A DNA stretch of 64,000 bases from Deltaproteobacteria bacterium. Its GTDB lineage: Bacteria > Myxococcota_A > Polyangia > Polyangiales > Ga0077539. Both the position numbers and the translations under genes were made by a program. The notes below the pieces were generated by a model. The model made no database searches. It was not told the DNA's origin and saw nothing but the letters and a program-made list of their open reading frames with translations. Every line of letters begins with the position of its first letter. Position 1 is the first letter of the stretch. The stretch lies in the NCBI GenBank assembly GCA_016704445.1, contig JADJAE010000167.1, positions 1-64,000 of the forward strand. The letters run 5' to 3'. Positions 8,405 through 17,559 of this stretch are shown here, in pieces.

Positions 8405-8464
8405 GCAACCATCGCTGGCGCCATCGGCTCTCCGATGGTGCTGAGCTTCCGGGGGGATGGTTGC
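8405..8464. promoter_or_regulatory. Nested inverted repeats in divergent promoter
   Basis: This lies between the FNR-like gene (minus) and the lipoprotein at 8561 (plus). GCAACCATC (8405-8413) is inverted as GATGGTTGC (8456-8464). Inside, CCATCGG (8421-8427) pairs with CCGATGG (8432-8438). CCATCG half-sites recur 12 bp apart at 8409 and 8421. It is likely an operator for one or both genes; which protein binds is not known. Confidence 0.5.
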
Positions 8465-8560
8465 CCCTCTCGCGACGCGGCGCAACCCGACGGGGGCGGA
8501 GCGTTCCCCACATCGGAGCCCTGGCTGGCATCTCGTGCCGCCCCTAAGGACGCGTCTCTC

Positions 8561-9073
8561 ATGAGCGACACACGAACCACGAGCGCCCTCGTCGCGCTCC
8601 TCGCCTCGGCCCTGGTCGGCTGCGGAGACCCCACGCCGGGCGGCGCGCTCGACGCCTCCATCGACGTCTCCGTGGACTGCTCCACCGACATCCCCACCGG
8701 CGACGCTCCCGCCCCGGAGCCCACCTTCGCGGGCGTGCAGGCCTTCTTCCGGCGTCGGTGCGCCGCGGGCTCTGCGTGCCACGGAGACGGCGGGCAGGGG
8801 ATGCTCACGCTCCAGGGCGCATCGCTCCACGACGCCCTGGTGGGTCGGCGCTCCGCGGAGTTTCCGGCGCTGCCTCGCGTCGAGCCGGGCCACCCCGAGC
8901 GGAGCTTCCTCTGGCTGAAGATCGACGGGTGCTTCACCCAGCTCCCGGGGTGCAGCGATCCGACCGGGCCATGCGGCCGACAGATGCCGACGCCCTCCCC
9001 TATCTCCGAGGGCTTCGCGCTGTCCGAGGCCGCCGTGGTCCACGCCTGGATCCTCGCCGGAGCGCCGCCCTGA
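8561..9073 (+). CDS. Lipoprotein with cytochrome-c-like CxxxxxCHG motif
   Basis: The 170-aa protein starts at ATG 8561 with AAGGA 10 bases upstream. The signal ends at the lipobox LVGC (LASALVGC). After an acidic linker, FFRRRCAAGSACHGDGG resembles the haem-attachment region of the planctomycete-type cytochrome domain (PSCyt1) common in myxobacterial lipoproteins. The spacing here is C-X5-CH rather than CXXCH, so covalent haem binding is doubtful. WLKIDG and the C-terminal AVVHAWILAGAP also fit that family. It is divergent from the FNR-like regulator and is followed by a beta-propeller protein. A periplasmic redox or structural role is plausible. Confidence 0.7.
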   Translation: MSDTRTTSALVALLASALVGCGDPTPGGALDASIDVSVDCSTDIPTGDAPAPEPTFAGVQAFFRRRCAAGSACHGDGGQGMLTLQGASLHDALVGRRSAEFPALPRVEPGHPERSFLWLKIDGCFTQLPGCSDPTGPCGRQMPTPSPISEGFALSEAAVVHAWILAGAPP

Positions 9074-9090
9074 GGGGTCGCCGATCGCAC

Positions 9091-9117
9091 TTGACCGTGG
9101 TCAACGTGAAGTACGAT
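9091..9117 (+). promoter_or_regulatory. FNR-type box overlapping a promoter
   Basis: TTGACCGTGGTCAA (9091-9104) fits the FNR pattern TTGAx-N4-xTCAA. Its left half, TTGACC, also reads as a -35 element, with TACGAT (9112-9117) as a -10 after 15 bases. The box is 34 bases ahead of the ATG at 9139 and about 700 bp from an FNR-like regulator gene. Overlap with the -35 would suit repression; activation would need a start site near 9139. Confidence 0.55.
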
Positions 9118-9138
9118 TTCCCCGCCTACCCTCCGGGG

Positions 9139-10382
9139 ATGGATCGCTCGCTTTCCCCTTTGTTTCTAGGCATATTTCTCTCCGCCTGCTCGACCTCGCC
9201 GACCTCGTCGGGCCCCCCCTCGACGCCTCCGTGCCGGAGGTCGACGCCCCCAGCGCGGACCTCCCGCTCGGTCCTACGTGGTGCTCCGTCGGCAGGACCG
9301 TCACTCAAGGCAGGCTCCCCGCGGGCTACTGCGTGAAGCTCTTCGCGGGCTCCCCGGACGGCAACGTCGCGCACTCGCCCGTGATGGAGCCCAGGGTCAT
9401 GGCCTTCGCGCCCAACGGCGACCTCTTCGTCAGCGCGCCCTCGATGAGCACGGTGGGCGGCGCATTCGGAGGCCCCGGCGCGATCCTGGTGCTCAGCGAC
9501 GACGACGCCAACGGGACCGCCGAGGTGCACACCTTCCTCTCCGGCGTGGCCGACGTGCACGGCCTCGCGTTCGGCCCCGACGCGCTCTACTACACCACCA
9601 CCAACGCCCTCTACCGCGTGGCCTACGCGGCCGGTCAGCGGGCCAGCAGCGGCGCCCCCTCGCAGGTGAGCGCCATCCCGAATCCGGGGCGCTGGACCCA
9701 CGGGCTCGCGCGCTCCGTCGGCGGGGTGATGCACGTCTCGAACGGCGTGCTCGGCGCGTCGTGCCCTGCGCGCGACGTCGGCTACGTGGCCACGGTGACC
9801 TCCGGGGCGCCGTCGATGATGGCCGTGGGTTTACGCAACCCGATGTACATGCGCTGCCACCACCGCGACGAGCTCTGCATGGCCGCGGAGATGGGCGACG
9901 ACGGCGGCGGCTCCTACGGTGCCCGGGAGAAGCTCTTCCGCATCCGCTCAGGAACCGACTACGGCTATCCCTGCTGCGCGGGCCCCAACCTCCCCGCGCC
10001 AGGCGCGAGCGACTGCGCGGGCATCACCCAGGAGGAGGTGGTGATCCCGATCGGCAACTCCCCCTTCGGCTTCGACTGGGAGCGCGGCGTGTGGCCGGGC
10101 GCCATGAGCGGCGTGCTCTGCATCGCCCAGCACGGCAGCTTCTACTCCTCGCCGCCGTGGCTCGGGGAGGGCGTGTACTGCACCCCGACCGATCCGACGA
10201 CCCACGTGCCGACCGCGAACTTCAGCCTGTTTCTCGAGGGGTTCAGCCCCGCCAACATGGGCACCGCCCGGATGCTGCGCCCGGCCGACGTGGTCTTCGG
10301 CCCGGACGGTCGGATGTTCGTCGCCGACGACGTCGCCAACGCCGTCTACTGGGTCGCCCCCCAGAGCCTCGCGAGACCCTGA
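9139..10382 (+). CDS. Glucose/sorbosone dehydrogenase-like beta-propeller lipoprotein (frameshifted)
   Basis: An ATG at 9139 opens a lipoprotein signal (MDRSLSPLFLGIFLSAC). The body is in another frame, clear from about 9215 (LDASVPEVDAPSADLPLG) to the stop at 10382. The frames meet at a run of seven C (9213-9219); one more C would join them into a protein of about 414 aa. The body has propeller repeats such as PRVMAFAPNGDLFVSAP, HGLAFGPDALYYTTTNALYR and PADVVFGPDGRMFVADD. It also has a Cys-rich turn (YGYPCCAGPN), as in soluble aldose or sorbosone dehydrogenase-like proteins. The quinone-dependent oxidation role is family knowledge, not shown here. The in-frame fragment alone begins at GTG 9231. 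I regard the break as a sequence error. Confidence 0.8.
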
Positions 10383-10407
10383 AGCCCCCAGCGGAGTCAC
10401 CCGATCC

Positions 10408-10941
10408 ATGCCGTATCGATCCGTCCTCCCTGGCGTCGCGCTCTGCCTCGCGGGGCTCCTCGGCTGCTCCAGCGCCTCGACGACGTCCGCCGACGCGGCC
10501 ACCGACGCCAGCGTGCCCGCCGATGTGACGGCGTCGTTCACGGCCATGACCTCGGTGAGCACCCTCGGTCAGAACTGCATGCCCGTGGTGGCCGCCGACC
10601 CGCTCTCCCTCCGCGGGTCGATCACGCTCACCAACACCGGGACCGTCCCCATCGGCCCGGTCACCCTCTCCGCGGGGCTCGTGATCCGCGTGCTCGGGGG
10701 CGAGACCATGGCCACCTTCGCGGTCACCCCGGTCACCCTCGCCGCCGTGGCTCCGGGCCAGAGCGGAACCGTCGCCTTCGCCAAGACCGCAGGCTCGCTG
10801 ACGGGCGACGCCGGGGTCGCCGGCTGCGAGATCGTGCCTTGCGACAGCCCCATTCGCATCGCGCTTCGGCTGACGGGACCCCACCTGCCTGAGGGCGCGC
10901 GCTCCTTCTCCGAGCCGATGACGATGCCCTGCACCCATTAG
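10408..10941 (+). CDS. Small secreted lipoprotein, unknown function
   Basis: The 177-aa protein has a lipoprotein signal with lipobox AGLLGC and an Ser/Thr/Ala/Asp linker (SSASTTSADAATDASV). The rest reads as an Ig-like or DUF11-like beta-sandwich: SLRGSITLTNTGTVPIGPVTLS, then TVTLAAVAPGQSGTVAF-type strands, with four Cys that could pair. It starts 26 bp after the propeller protein and is probably co-transcribed with it. No enzymatic motif is visible. Confidence 0.75.
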   Translation: MPYRSVLPGVALCLAGLLGCSSASTTSADAATDASVPADVTASFTAMTSVSTLGQNCMPVVAADPLSLRGSITLTNTGTVPIGPVTLSAGLVIRVLGGETMATFAVTPVTLAAVAPGQSGTVAFAKTAGSLTGDAGVAGCEIVPCDSPIRIALRLTGPHLPEGARSFSEPMTMPCTH

Positions 10942-10988
10942 AGCACTTATGGTTGCCCCTCTTCGGCGACGGGAAGGTGCGCAACGTG

Positions 10989-11018
10989 CTGGGGTTCCGC
11001 GGGGGCGGGTCACCCCAG
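10989..11018 (+). repeat. REP-like hairpin element, copy A
   Basis: The core begins CTGGGGTTCCGC and ends GCGGGTCACCCCAG, forming a stem. It belongs to a family with copies at 11153-11183 (inverted) and 38299-38330. It lies in the 311-bp space between convergent genes (lipoprotein and thrC), which otherwise holds GC-rich DNA without an ORF. Confidence 0.65.
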
Positions 11019-11129
11019 GCAAGGGCGGGCCGGGCTCCGGGGCCGTCGCTGGGCTCACTGCCCAGCGCCCGCGATCCCGAAGGAGGACGTCGCGGTGTCG
11101 CCCGCCCGGCAGCGATGCCGCGGCCCGGC

Positions 11130-11200
11130 TGCGGGCGCCCATGTGTTATTGCCTGGGGTGACGCGCCATCGCGCGGACCCCAGCGCCAGCGGGTTTGAGC
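11130..11200 (-). repeat. REP-like hairpin element, copy B
   Basis: The core 11153-11183, read on the minus strand, begins CTGGGGTCCGCGCG and ends CGCGTCACCCCAG. It is followed by GCAATAACAC and preceded by CAAACC, both shared with the copy near 38300. The inner stem changes between copies but stays paired. It lies just downstream of the thrC stop, so it may also work as a 3'-end hairpin. Confidence 0.65.
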
Positions 11201-11252
11201 CCCTTGCACGGCGAAGATGAGCTCAGCCATCAGACTAGCGCAGGGCGGGCGC

Positions 11253-12577
11253 TCAGCTCCCCAGCCGCGCGTCGATGGCGCGTCGCACGGCGTCCACGTC
11301 CGGGGGCAGCTCGATGGGCCGGTTGGCGTGCCGCGACGTCGCGCCCTCCAGCGAGCCCTCGTGGTACGCGCGCTTGAACTCCGTGAACTTCAGCCCGTGC
11401 GCCGTGCTCACCACCACCACGCGCTCGTCGGGGGCGATGGTCTTCGCGCGCACCAGCTTCTCCACCGCGGCCAGCGCCACCGCCGTGTGGGGGCAGTTGT
11501 ACATCCCCGTCGCGTCGGCCCTCGCCGCCGTGTCCGCGAGCTCGTCCTCGGTCGCCTGCTCCACCACGCCGTCGGTCGCCCGCAGCATCTTCACCGCGCG
11601 GTCGATGCTCACCGGCGCGCCGATCTGGATGGCGCTCGCCGCGGTCTTCGCCGCCGTGATGGGCGCGTAGTTCTCATAGCCCGCCACGAAGGCCCGGTAG
11701 AGGGGATTGGCCCGCTCGGCCTGCGCCACGCACAGCCTCGGGAGCCGTGTGATGAGCCCCAGGTCGCGCATCAGCATCAGCCCCTTGCCCAGCGCATACA
11801 CGTTGCCGAGGTTGCCGCCCGGGACGACGATCCAGTCCGGAACCTCCCAGTCGAACTGCTGCACGATCTCGACGGCGACGGTCTTCTGCCCCTCGATGCG
11901 CAGGCTGTTCATCGAGTTGGCCAGGTAGATCGACCCGTCTTCGGTGAGCGACTGCACCACCTTCATGCAGCCGTCGAAGTCGGTGTCCAATGAGAACACC
12001 ATCGCCCCGTTGGCCAATGGCTGTAGCAACTGGGCGATGGACACCTTGTTCTTGGGCAGCAGCACCAGCGAGGGCAGCCCCGCCGCCGCGCAGTACGCCG
12101 CCAGCGCCGCGGAGGTGTCGCCGGTGCTGGCGCAGGCCACCGCCCTCACGCTCCTCCCCCGGCGGATCATCTCGCGCACCGCGGAGACCAGCACGGTCAT
12201 CCCGAGGTCCTTGAAGGAGCCCGTGTGGCTGTTGCCGCACTGCTTCACCCAGAGGTCGCGCAGCCCGATGGAGCGGCCGTAGCGCTCGGCCCAGAGCAGG
12301 TTCGACCCGCCCTCGGCGAAGCTCACGATGCTCTCGTCGGCGATGCCCGGATAGACCCACTCGCGCTTGCCCCACACGCCCGACCCGAAGGGCCACTCGG
12401 TGCGCATCCAGCGCCGCTCGAAGGTGGTCATCCACGCCGCCGCGCTGCGGTCGCGCAGGGCCTCGACGTCGTGCTCCACGTCGAGGAGCGAGCCGCACGA
12501 GCGGCAACGGTAGATCACCTCGTCGAGGGCGTAGCGCTCTCCACACCCGGCGAAGCAGACGAAGCCCGCGCTGTACT

Positions 12578-12581
<4 letters not shown>
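11253..12581 (-). CDS. thrC: Threonine synthase
   Basis: The 442-aa enzyme converts O-phosphohomoserine to threonine with PLP. The start ATG at 12581 overlaps the upstream stop (ATGA); a longer reading from 12650 lies inside the neighbour gene and is rejected. The N-terminus has a small Cys pair region (CFAGCGERY, then YRCRSCGSLL), typical of the archaeal-type enzyme. NSHTGSFKDLG carries the PLP lysine, and CASTGDTSAALAAYCA with VVPGGNLGNVYALGKG provide the phosphate-binding loops. The gene is translationally coupled to a flavoprotein that has no known role in threonine synthesis. thrA lies upstream on the opposite strand. Confidence 0.94.
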
Positions 12582-13840
<1,259 letters not shown>

Positions 13841-14068
13841 GGCCGACTCTATAGGTCAGGAGAGCGCCTGAGCACTACCGGGTTTCAGGCGTCGAAGCTC
13901 ACGCCTCCGGCGCGCCTCCCCCCGGGGGGACGAGGGGGGGGGGGCGGGAGGGACCGCAGAAGAGCCCCCAGCGACCCCCCCCCGGGGGGCGGCGGGGGCC
14001 CGGCGGGGGGGGGGGGGGGGGGGGGGCGGGGGGGAAGAGCCGCGCGAACCTCGACGCACTACCGGGTT
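13841..14068. other. Low-complexity G/C tract between 17-bp direct repeats
   Basis: GCACTACCGGGTTTCAG occurs at 13872-13888 and again at 14056-14072. Between them, about 13918-14038 is almost only G and C, including a run of 22 or more G. CGCCTGA and TCAGGCG (13865-13891) could form a hairpin around the first repeat. No gene is supported. The G runs are probably unreliable sequence. Confidence 0.6.
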
Positions 14069-15409
14069 TCAGCCCGCCGGGGAGCCGTCGTCGCCGGCCG
14101 GTCCGCCGCGCTCCACGCGGGCCTCGTCGCGCTCGCGGCGCGAGGGGTTCACCCGCACCAGGCCGTGGTCTCCGTCGACCAGCGCCACGTCGCCGTCGCT
14201 CGCCCAGTTGTAGATCCCCGCGGCCTCGCAGACCGTCGGCACGCCGATGAGCTCGACGATGGAGCGCACCTTCCCGGGGCCCACCGCGCCGGAGAGCACC
14301 AGCGCCGCCGGGTGCGAGCGCGCCGCAAGCAGCAGCTCGAACACCGTCACCGTCTCGCCCACCCAGACGGCCCCCTTGGGCACCGCGGGGGTCTCCTCGT
14401 GGGAGAGCATCGACCGCAGCGCGTCGCAGAGCTCGGACATCTCCATCGCCCGCTCGGTGATCATCGGCACGTCGGTGATGCGCGCCGCCCGGGTCGCCTC
14501 GCGCGCCACCTGCGCCAGGGCGTGACCGAGCCCCCGGCCCTTCGCCAGCTCGAGGGTGCGCTCGCTCAGCCGGGCGTCGTCGAGGATCGTGCGCGTCAGC
14601 GTCAGGAAGCTCGCGTCGATGCCCCGCCGCTCCGCCGCCCGGGCGTGCGAGTCGAGCGTGGCCTCGCAGGAGTGGAGGGCCCGCTCCAGGGCCTTCGCCT
14701 GGTCGCGGGCGCTGGCCTTCGCGTCGGCGGTCGAGGCGCGGGGGGAGGGACGCCCCACGGCCGAGAGGATGCCCAGCGCGCGGCCCGCGAACAGGGAGCG
14801 GCCGGGGATGGTGACGCGGCGGGTTCCGGCGGGGCGGGGGTGCGTCGTGGTCGGGCCGCTGGCGACGATGCGGGCGCGCTCCAGCAGCGGGGCGATGGCG
14901 CCGCCGAGGGCCATGAGGAGCTCGACGTCCGAGGCGGAGTAGGCGCCCTGTCGGCGCTGCACCACGAGCGCGCCGGCCGCCCCGTGGGAACCCGGAACGG
15001 GGATCGCCAGGAAGGCAGGGAAGCGCTCCTCGCCGAGCATGGAGAAGGGGCGGAAGCGAGCGTGGTCGGGCGCGATGTCGGCGGAGACCGGGCGCAGGCA
15101 CTCGACGGCCATGCCGACCAGGCCCTCGCCGGGGCCGAGGCGCACCTCGCCGAGGGCGCTGGTGGTGAAGCCCACGTTGCCGCGCATCACGAGGCCGTCG
15201 CCCTCGCGCAGGTAGAGCGAGCACACGTCGCTGCGGAACACGGCGGCGACGCGGCGAGGGACCTCGTCGAGCAGGTCGGTGAGCGGGCGAGGCCGGGCGA
15301 GGGCGTGCACCAGGTCGACGACGGCGTCGAGGCGCTCGACCCCGCGGCCGTGGATGGTGGGCGTCACGCCCGAGGCGGAGAGGGAGTCGGAGGGAGCGTC
15401 GGTGGACAT
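14069..15409 (-). CDS. GAF-domain protein with degenerate PTS enzyme I-like C-terminus
   Basis: The 446-aa protein starts at ATG 15409. An N-terminal GAF domain spans about 20-165: VPRRVAAVFRSDVCSLYLRE, GEGLVGMAVE, then FPAFLAIPV. An Ala-rich helical segment (about 215-330) resembles the helical insert of enzyme I. A terminal swivel domain ends GDHGLVRVNPS, as in PtsP (nitrogen PTS enzyme I). The expected catalytic His (normally in a TSH motif) is not there; the aligned stretch reads GPGKVRSIVELIGVPTV. The PEP-binding barrel is missing altogether. It may be a non-catalytic sensor derived from PtsP. The gene lies alone on the minus strand. Confidence 0.75.
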   Translation of the reverse strand: MSTDAPSDSLSASGVTPTIHGRGVERLDAVVDLVHALARPRPLTDLLDEVPRRVAAVFRSDVCSLYLREGDGLVMRGNVGFTTSALGEVRLGPGEGLVGMAVECLRPVSADIAPDHARFRPFSMLGEERFPAFLAIPVPGSHGAAGALVVQRRQGAYSASDVELLMALGGAIAPLLERARIVASGPTTTHPRPAGTRRVTIPGRSLFAGRALGILSAVGRPSPRASTADAKASARDQAKALERALHSCEATLDSHARAAERRGIDASFLTLTRTILDDARLSERTLELAKGRGLGHALAQVAREATRAARITDVPMITERAMEMSELCDALRSMLSHEETPAVPKGAVWVGETVTVFELLLAARSHPAALVLSGAVGPGKVRSIVELIGVPTVCEAAGIYNWASDGDVALVDGDHGLVRVNPSRRERDEARVERGGPAGDDGSPAG

Positions 15410-15501
15410 CGGTGGGGCAGAGGGGAGCCAAGCACGGCAGAGCGCGCGGGGGCAATGGGCGTGGGAGGGGAGGGGAGCGGGTGAGCGCCGCGGGCGGGCA
15501 A

Positions 15502-15567
15502 TGGCGCTCCACCGCTCGACGTCTGGCGCTCCACCGCTCGACGTCTGGCGCTCCAGCGCTCGACGTC
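15502..15567. repeat. Three tandem 22-bp repeats
   Basis: TGGCGCTCCACCGCTCGACG plus TC occurs at 15502-15523 and 15524-15545, and once more with a single change (C to G) at 15546-15567. The array lies just after the 3' end of the minus-strand gene at 15580. There are no spacers, so it is not CRISPR. Confidence 0.85.
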
Positions 15568-15579
15568 TGGCGGTGGCGC

Positions 15580-16227
15580 CTACGCCTTCGACAGCGCCTT
15601 CTCGAGCTTCGCGCGGGGCAGCTCGACCCGCACCGAGTCCTTGCCGATGCCCACCGCGGTCACCGGCACTCCCGCCGCGCGCAGCATCGCGCGTACGCCC
15701 TTCTCGATCGCCGCGTCGGCCTTCGCCTTCGCCTTCGCCGCGGGGGTCTTCGGAGCCTTCTCTCGCTGGGCCTTCGCCGCCGCCGTGATCGCTCGCACCG
15801 GCGCCTTCGCCGCGGGCTGACCGTCCACCTCGCCCTGCGCGATGAGCTCGACCGCGCTGTCGGGCTCCGGCGTCGCGCGGGAGAGAGCGATGAGCGCGTA
15901 GGCCCGCTCCTGGCCGACCGCGAGGGCCTGCTCTCGGGGGATGTTCTTGACGATGTCGATGAGCTTCCGGGCCTGCGAGGGAGAGAGCAGCTTCTCGGCG
16001 TCGAGGTACGCCTCCAGGCTCGCGTGGCCGCCCGCCGCGTAGAGCTTCGTCTTCGCGATCTCCGTCAGCGCGACGCCGATGTCGTAGAAGCTCTCGACCA
16101 CCGTCGCGAGCCGACGGCGGATGAGCGCGCTCAGCGAGGTGAGCTTCTTTCGACGCGCGGCGAGGGCGTCGCGCTTCGTGGCCTCGATGAGCTTGCGGGC
16201 GCCCGTGGCTGTCCTGGTCGTTGCCAT
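15580..16227 (-). CDS. Ala/Lys-rich protein of unknown function
   Basis: The 215-aa protein starts at ATG 16227 behind AGGAG. The N-terminal 110 residues are predicted helical (MATTRTATGARKLIEATKRD, then RRRLATVVESFYDIGVALTEI and LSPSQARKLIDIVKNI), reminiscent of DUF3102/ParB-like helical modules. A linker of Ala/Lys/Pro (KAPKTPAAKAKAKADAAIEK) resembles histone H1-like tails. The C-terminus is a short beta segment. Nucleic-acid association is possible but unproven. It is isolated between two tandem-repeat arrays and divergent from the Uma2 gene. Confidence 0.6.
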   Translation of the reverse strand: MATTRTATGARKLIEATKRDALAARRKKLTSLSALIRRRLATVVESFYDIGVALTEIAKTKLYAAGGHASLEAYLDAEKLLSPSQARKLIDIVKNIPREQALAVGQERAYALIALSRATPEPDSAVELIAQGEVDGQPAAKAPVRAITAAAKAQREKAPKTPAAKAKAKADAAIEKGVRAMLRAAGVPVTAVGIGKDSVRVELPRAKLEKALSKA

Positions 16228-16421
16228 CGTCGGTGTACTCCTCCTGCGGGCGAGCGTACGTCCGGGGAGGGCTACGCCGCGCGTCGAAGTGACGACGCTC
16301 CGTGAGCCGGGTGCTGATGACGTGGTCGGTCGCCCCGTCGCTCCGCTCCGGTGAGGCGCGCTGGGAGGGCGTGGTAGGTCGCACCCCCGCCCTCACGGGC
16401 TGGGGTCTGGCTCGGGGTACT

Positions 16422-16581
16422 GACGGCCTCGCCGGTCGTACCGGGGACTTTCCGCCGACGGCCTCGCGGTCGTACCGGGGACTCTCCGCCGACGGCCTCG
16501 CCGGTCGTACCGGGGACTCTCCGCCGACGGCCTCGCCGGTCGTACCGGGGACTCTCCACCGACGGCCTCCCGGTCGTACCG
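16422..16581. repeat. 35-bp tandem repeat, about 4.6 copies
   Basis: The unit starts GACGGCCTCGCCGGTCGTAC and continues CGGGGACTCTCCGCC. Copies lie at 16422-16456, 16457-16490 (34 bp), 16491-16525 and 16526-16560, with a partial copy to about 16581. Each holds GGTCGTACC, a short palindromic core. The array occupies most of the divergent promoter region ahead of the Uma2 gene (16662). Confidence 0.9.
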
Positions 16582-16661
16582 CGGCAGCGCCCTCAGCGCC
16601 CGTCTGCCGCCGCCCGTGTAGCGCTCCCCCGCAGCGCGGTCCTACACTCGCGCGGCCCCCA

Positions 16662-17447
16662 ATGACGAACCCGAAGACCGCTCCCGGTCCGTTTCGCACG
16701 CACCAGCTCTCGTCGGGCGACCCCTACGAGCTCTCGCGCGGCCACGCCATCTTCGCCGCCCCGACGGGCCACGACGGCGCCGGGCCCAACCTCCGCGGCG
16801 GCCTCGTGCTCGACACCGACCCCCTCGCTCCCGCAGTGGGCGTCGACGCGGGCATCGCCCTCACCCCCGACACCATGCGCGCCCCCGACCTCGCCGTAGG
16901 CCTTGGCCCCGAGCGTCCCGGCTGGGGCACCACCGCCCCGCCTCTCGCGGTCGAGTACGCCTCCGTCGGTCAGGACGAGGCCGAGCTCCAACAGAAGATC
17001 ACCGAGCTCCATGCCGCCGGCACCCGCTGGGTCTGGGTCGTTCGCCTGGTCGGTCCTCGCCGAGTCGAGGTCTACGAGAAGGGCATGGCCGTGAAGGTCG
17101 TGGGCTCGGGGCAGTCGCTCACCGCGCCGGGCGTGCTCCGCAACGCCGTCGCCATCGAGGCCCTCTACGACCGCGAGGCGGCCCACGAGGTCGCGCTCCG
17201 CAACCTCCTCCAGCGCAGGGGCTACGAGAGCCTCGACGCCGTTCGCTCCGAAGGCCGCGAGGAGGGCCGCGAGGAAGGCCGCGAGGAGGGCGCCCGCTCG
17301 GTGCTCCGCGCCGCCATCAACGCCCGCGCCTGGACGCTCTCCGCCGCGCAGTCGTCGCGCCTCGACGCCTGCCACGACCTCGCCCAGCTCACCGCCTGGA
17401 CCGTGCGCGCCATCACCGCCGCCACCGTCGACGACGTCTTCGCCTGA
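16662..17447 (+). CDS. Uma2-family PD-(D/E)XK nuclease-like protein
   Basis: The 261-aa protein starts at ATG 16662. The core matches Uma2 proteins: MRAPDLAV (Asp), PPLAVEYAS (Glu), then LQQKITELHAAGTRWVWVVR (Lys and the conserved Gly-x-x-x-x-Trp). These could form the metal site of a restriction-endonuclease fold. A GREEGREEGREEG repeat (17254-17292) precedes a short helical C-terminus, an architecture common in families expanded in cyanobacteria and Myxococcota. Its substrate is unknown. The gene lies behind a 35-bp tandem repeat array. Confidence 0.82.
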   Translation: MTNPKTAPGPFRTHQLSSGDPYELSRGHAIFAAPTGHDGAGPNLRGGLVLDTDPLAPAVGVDAGIALTPDTMRAPDLAVGLGPERPGWGTTAPPLAVEYASVGQDEAELQQKITELHAAGTRWVWVVRLVGPRRVEVYEKGMAVKVVGSGQSLTAPGVLRNAVAIEALYDREAAHEVALRNLLQRRGYESLDAVRSEGREEGREEGREEGARSVLRAAINARAWTLSAAQSSRLDACHDLAQLTAWTVRAITAATVDDVFA

Positions 17448-17559
17448 CGCCCCTCCGGCTACGACGCCGCACCCTCCGTCTCCCGCTCCGTCACCCCTCC
17501 CCCTTATCCCCACTCGCGGTTTGCCACGTCGCGTCACCTGACTATCATGCGTCGCGTCA

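Noticed and set aside
8385..8531. Longer Crp/Fnr protein starting at ATG 8531
   Set aside because: The added 49 residues are translated from the inverted-repeat promoter DNA. The TTG start has an SD and gives the family length.
16422..16581. CRISPR array
   Set aside because: The repeats are contiguous with no spacers and no cas genes are in the window.
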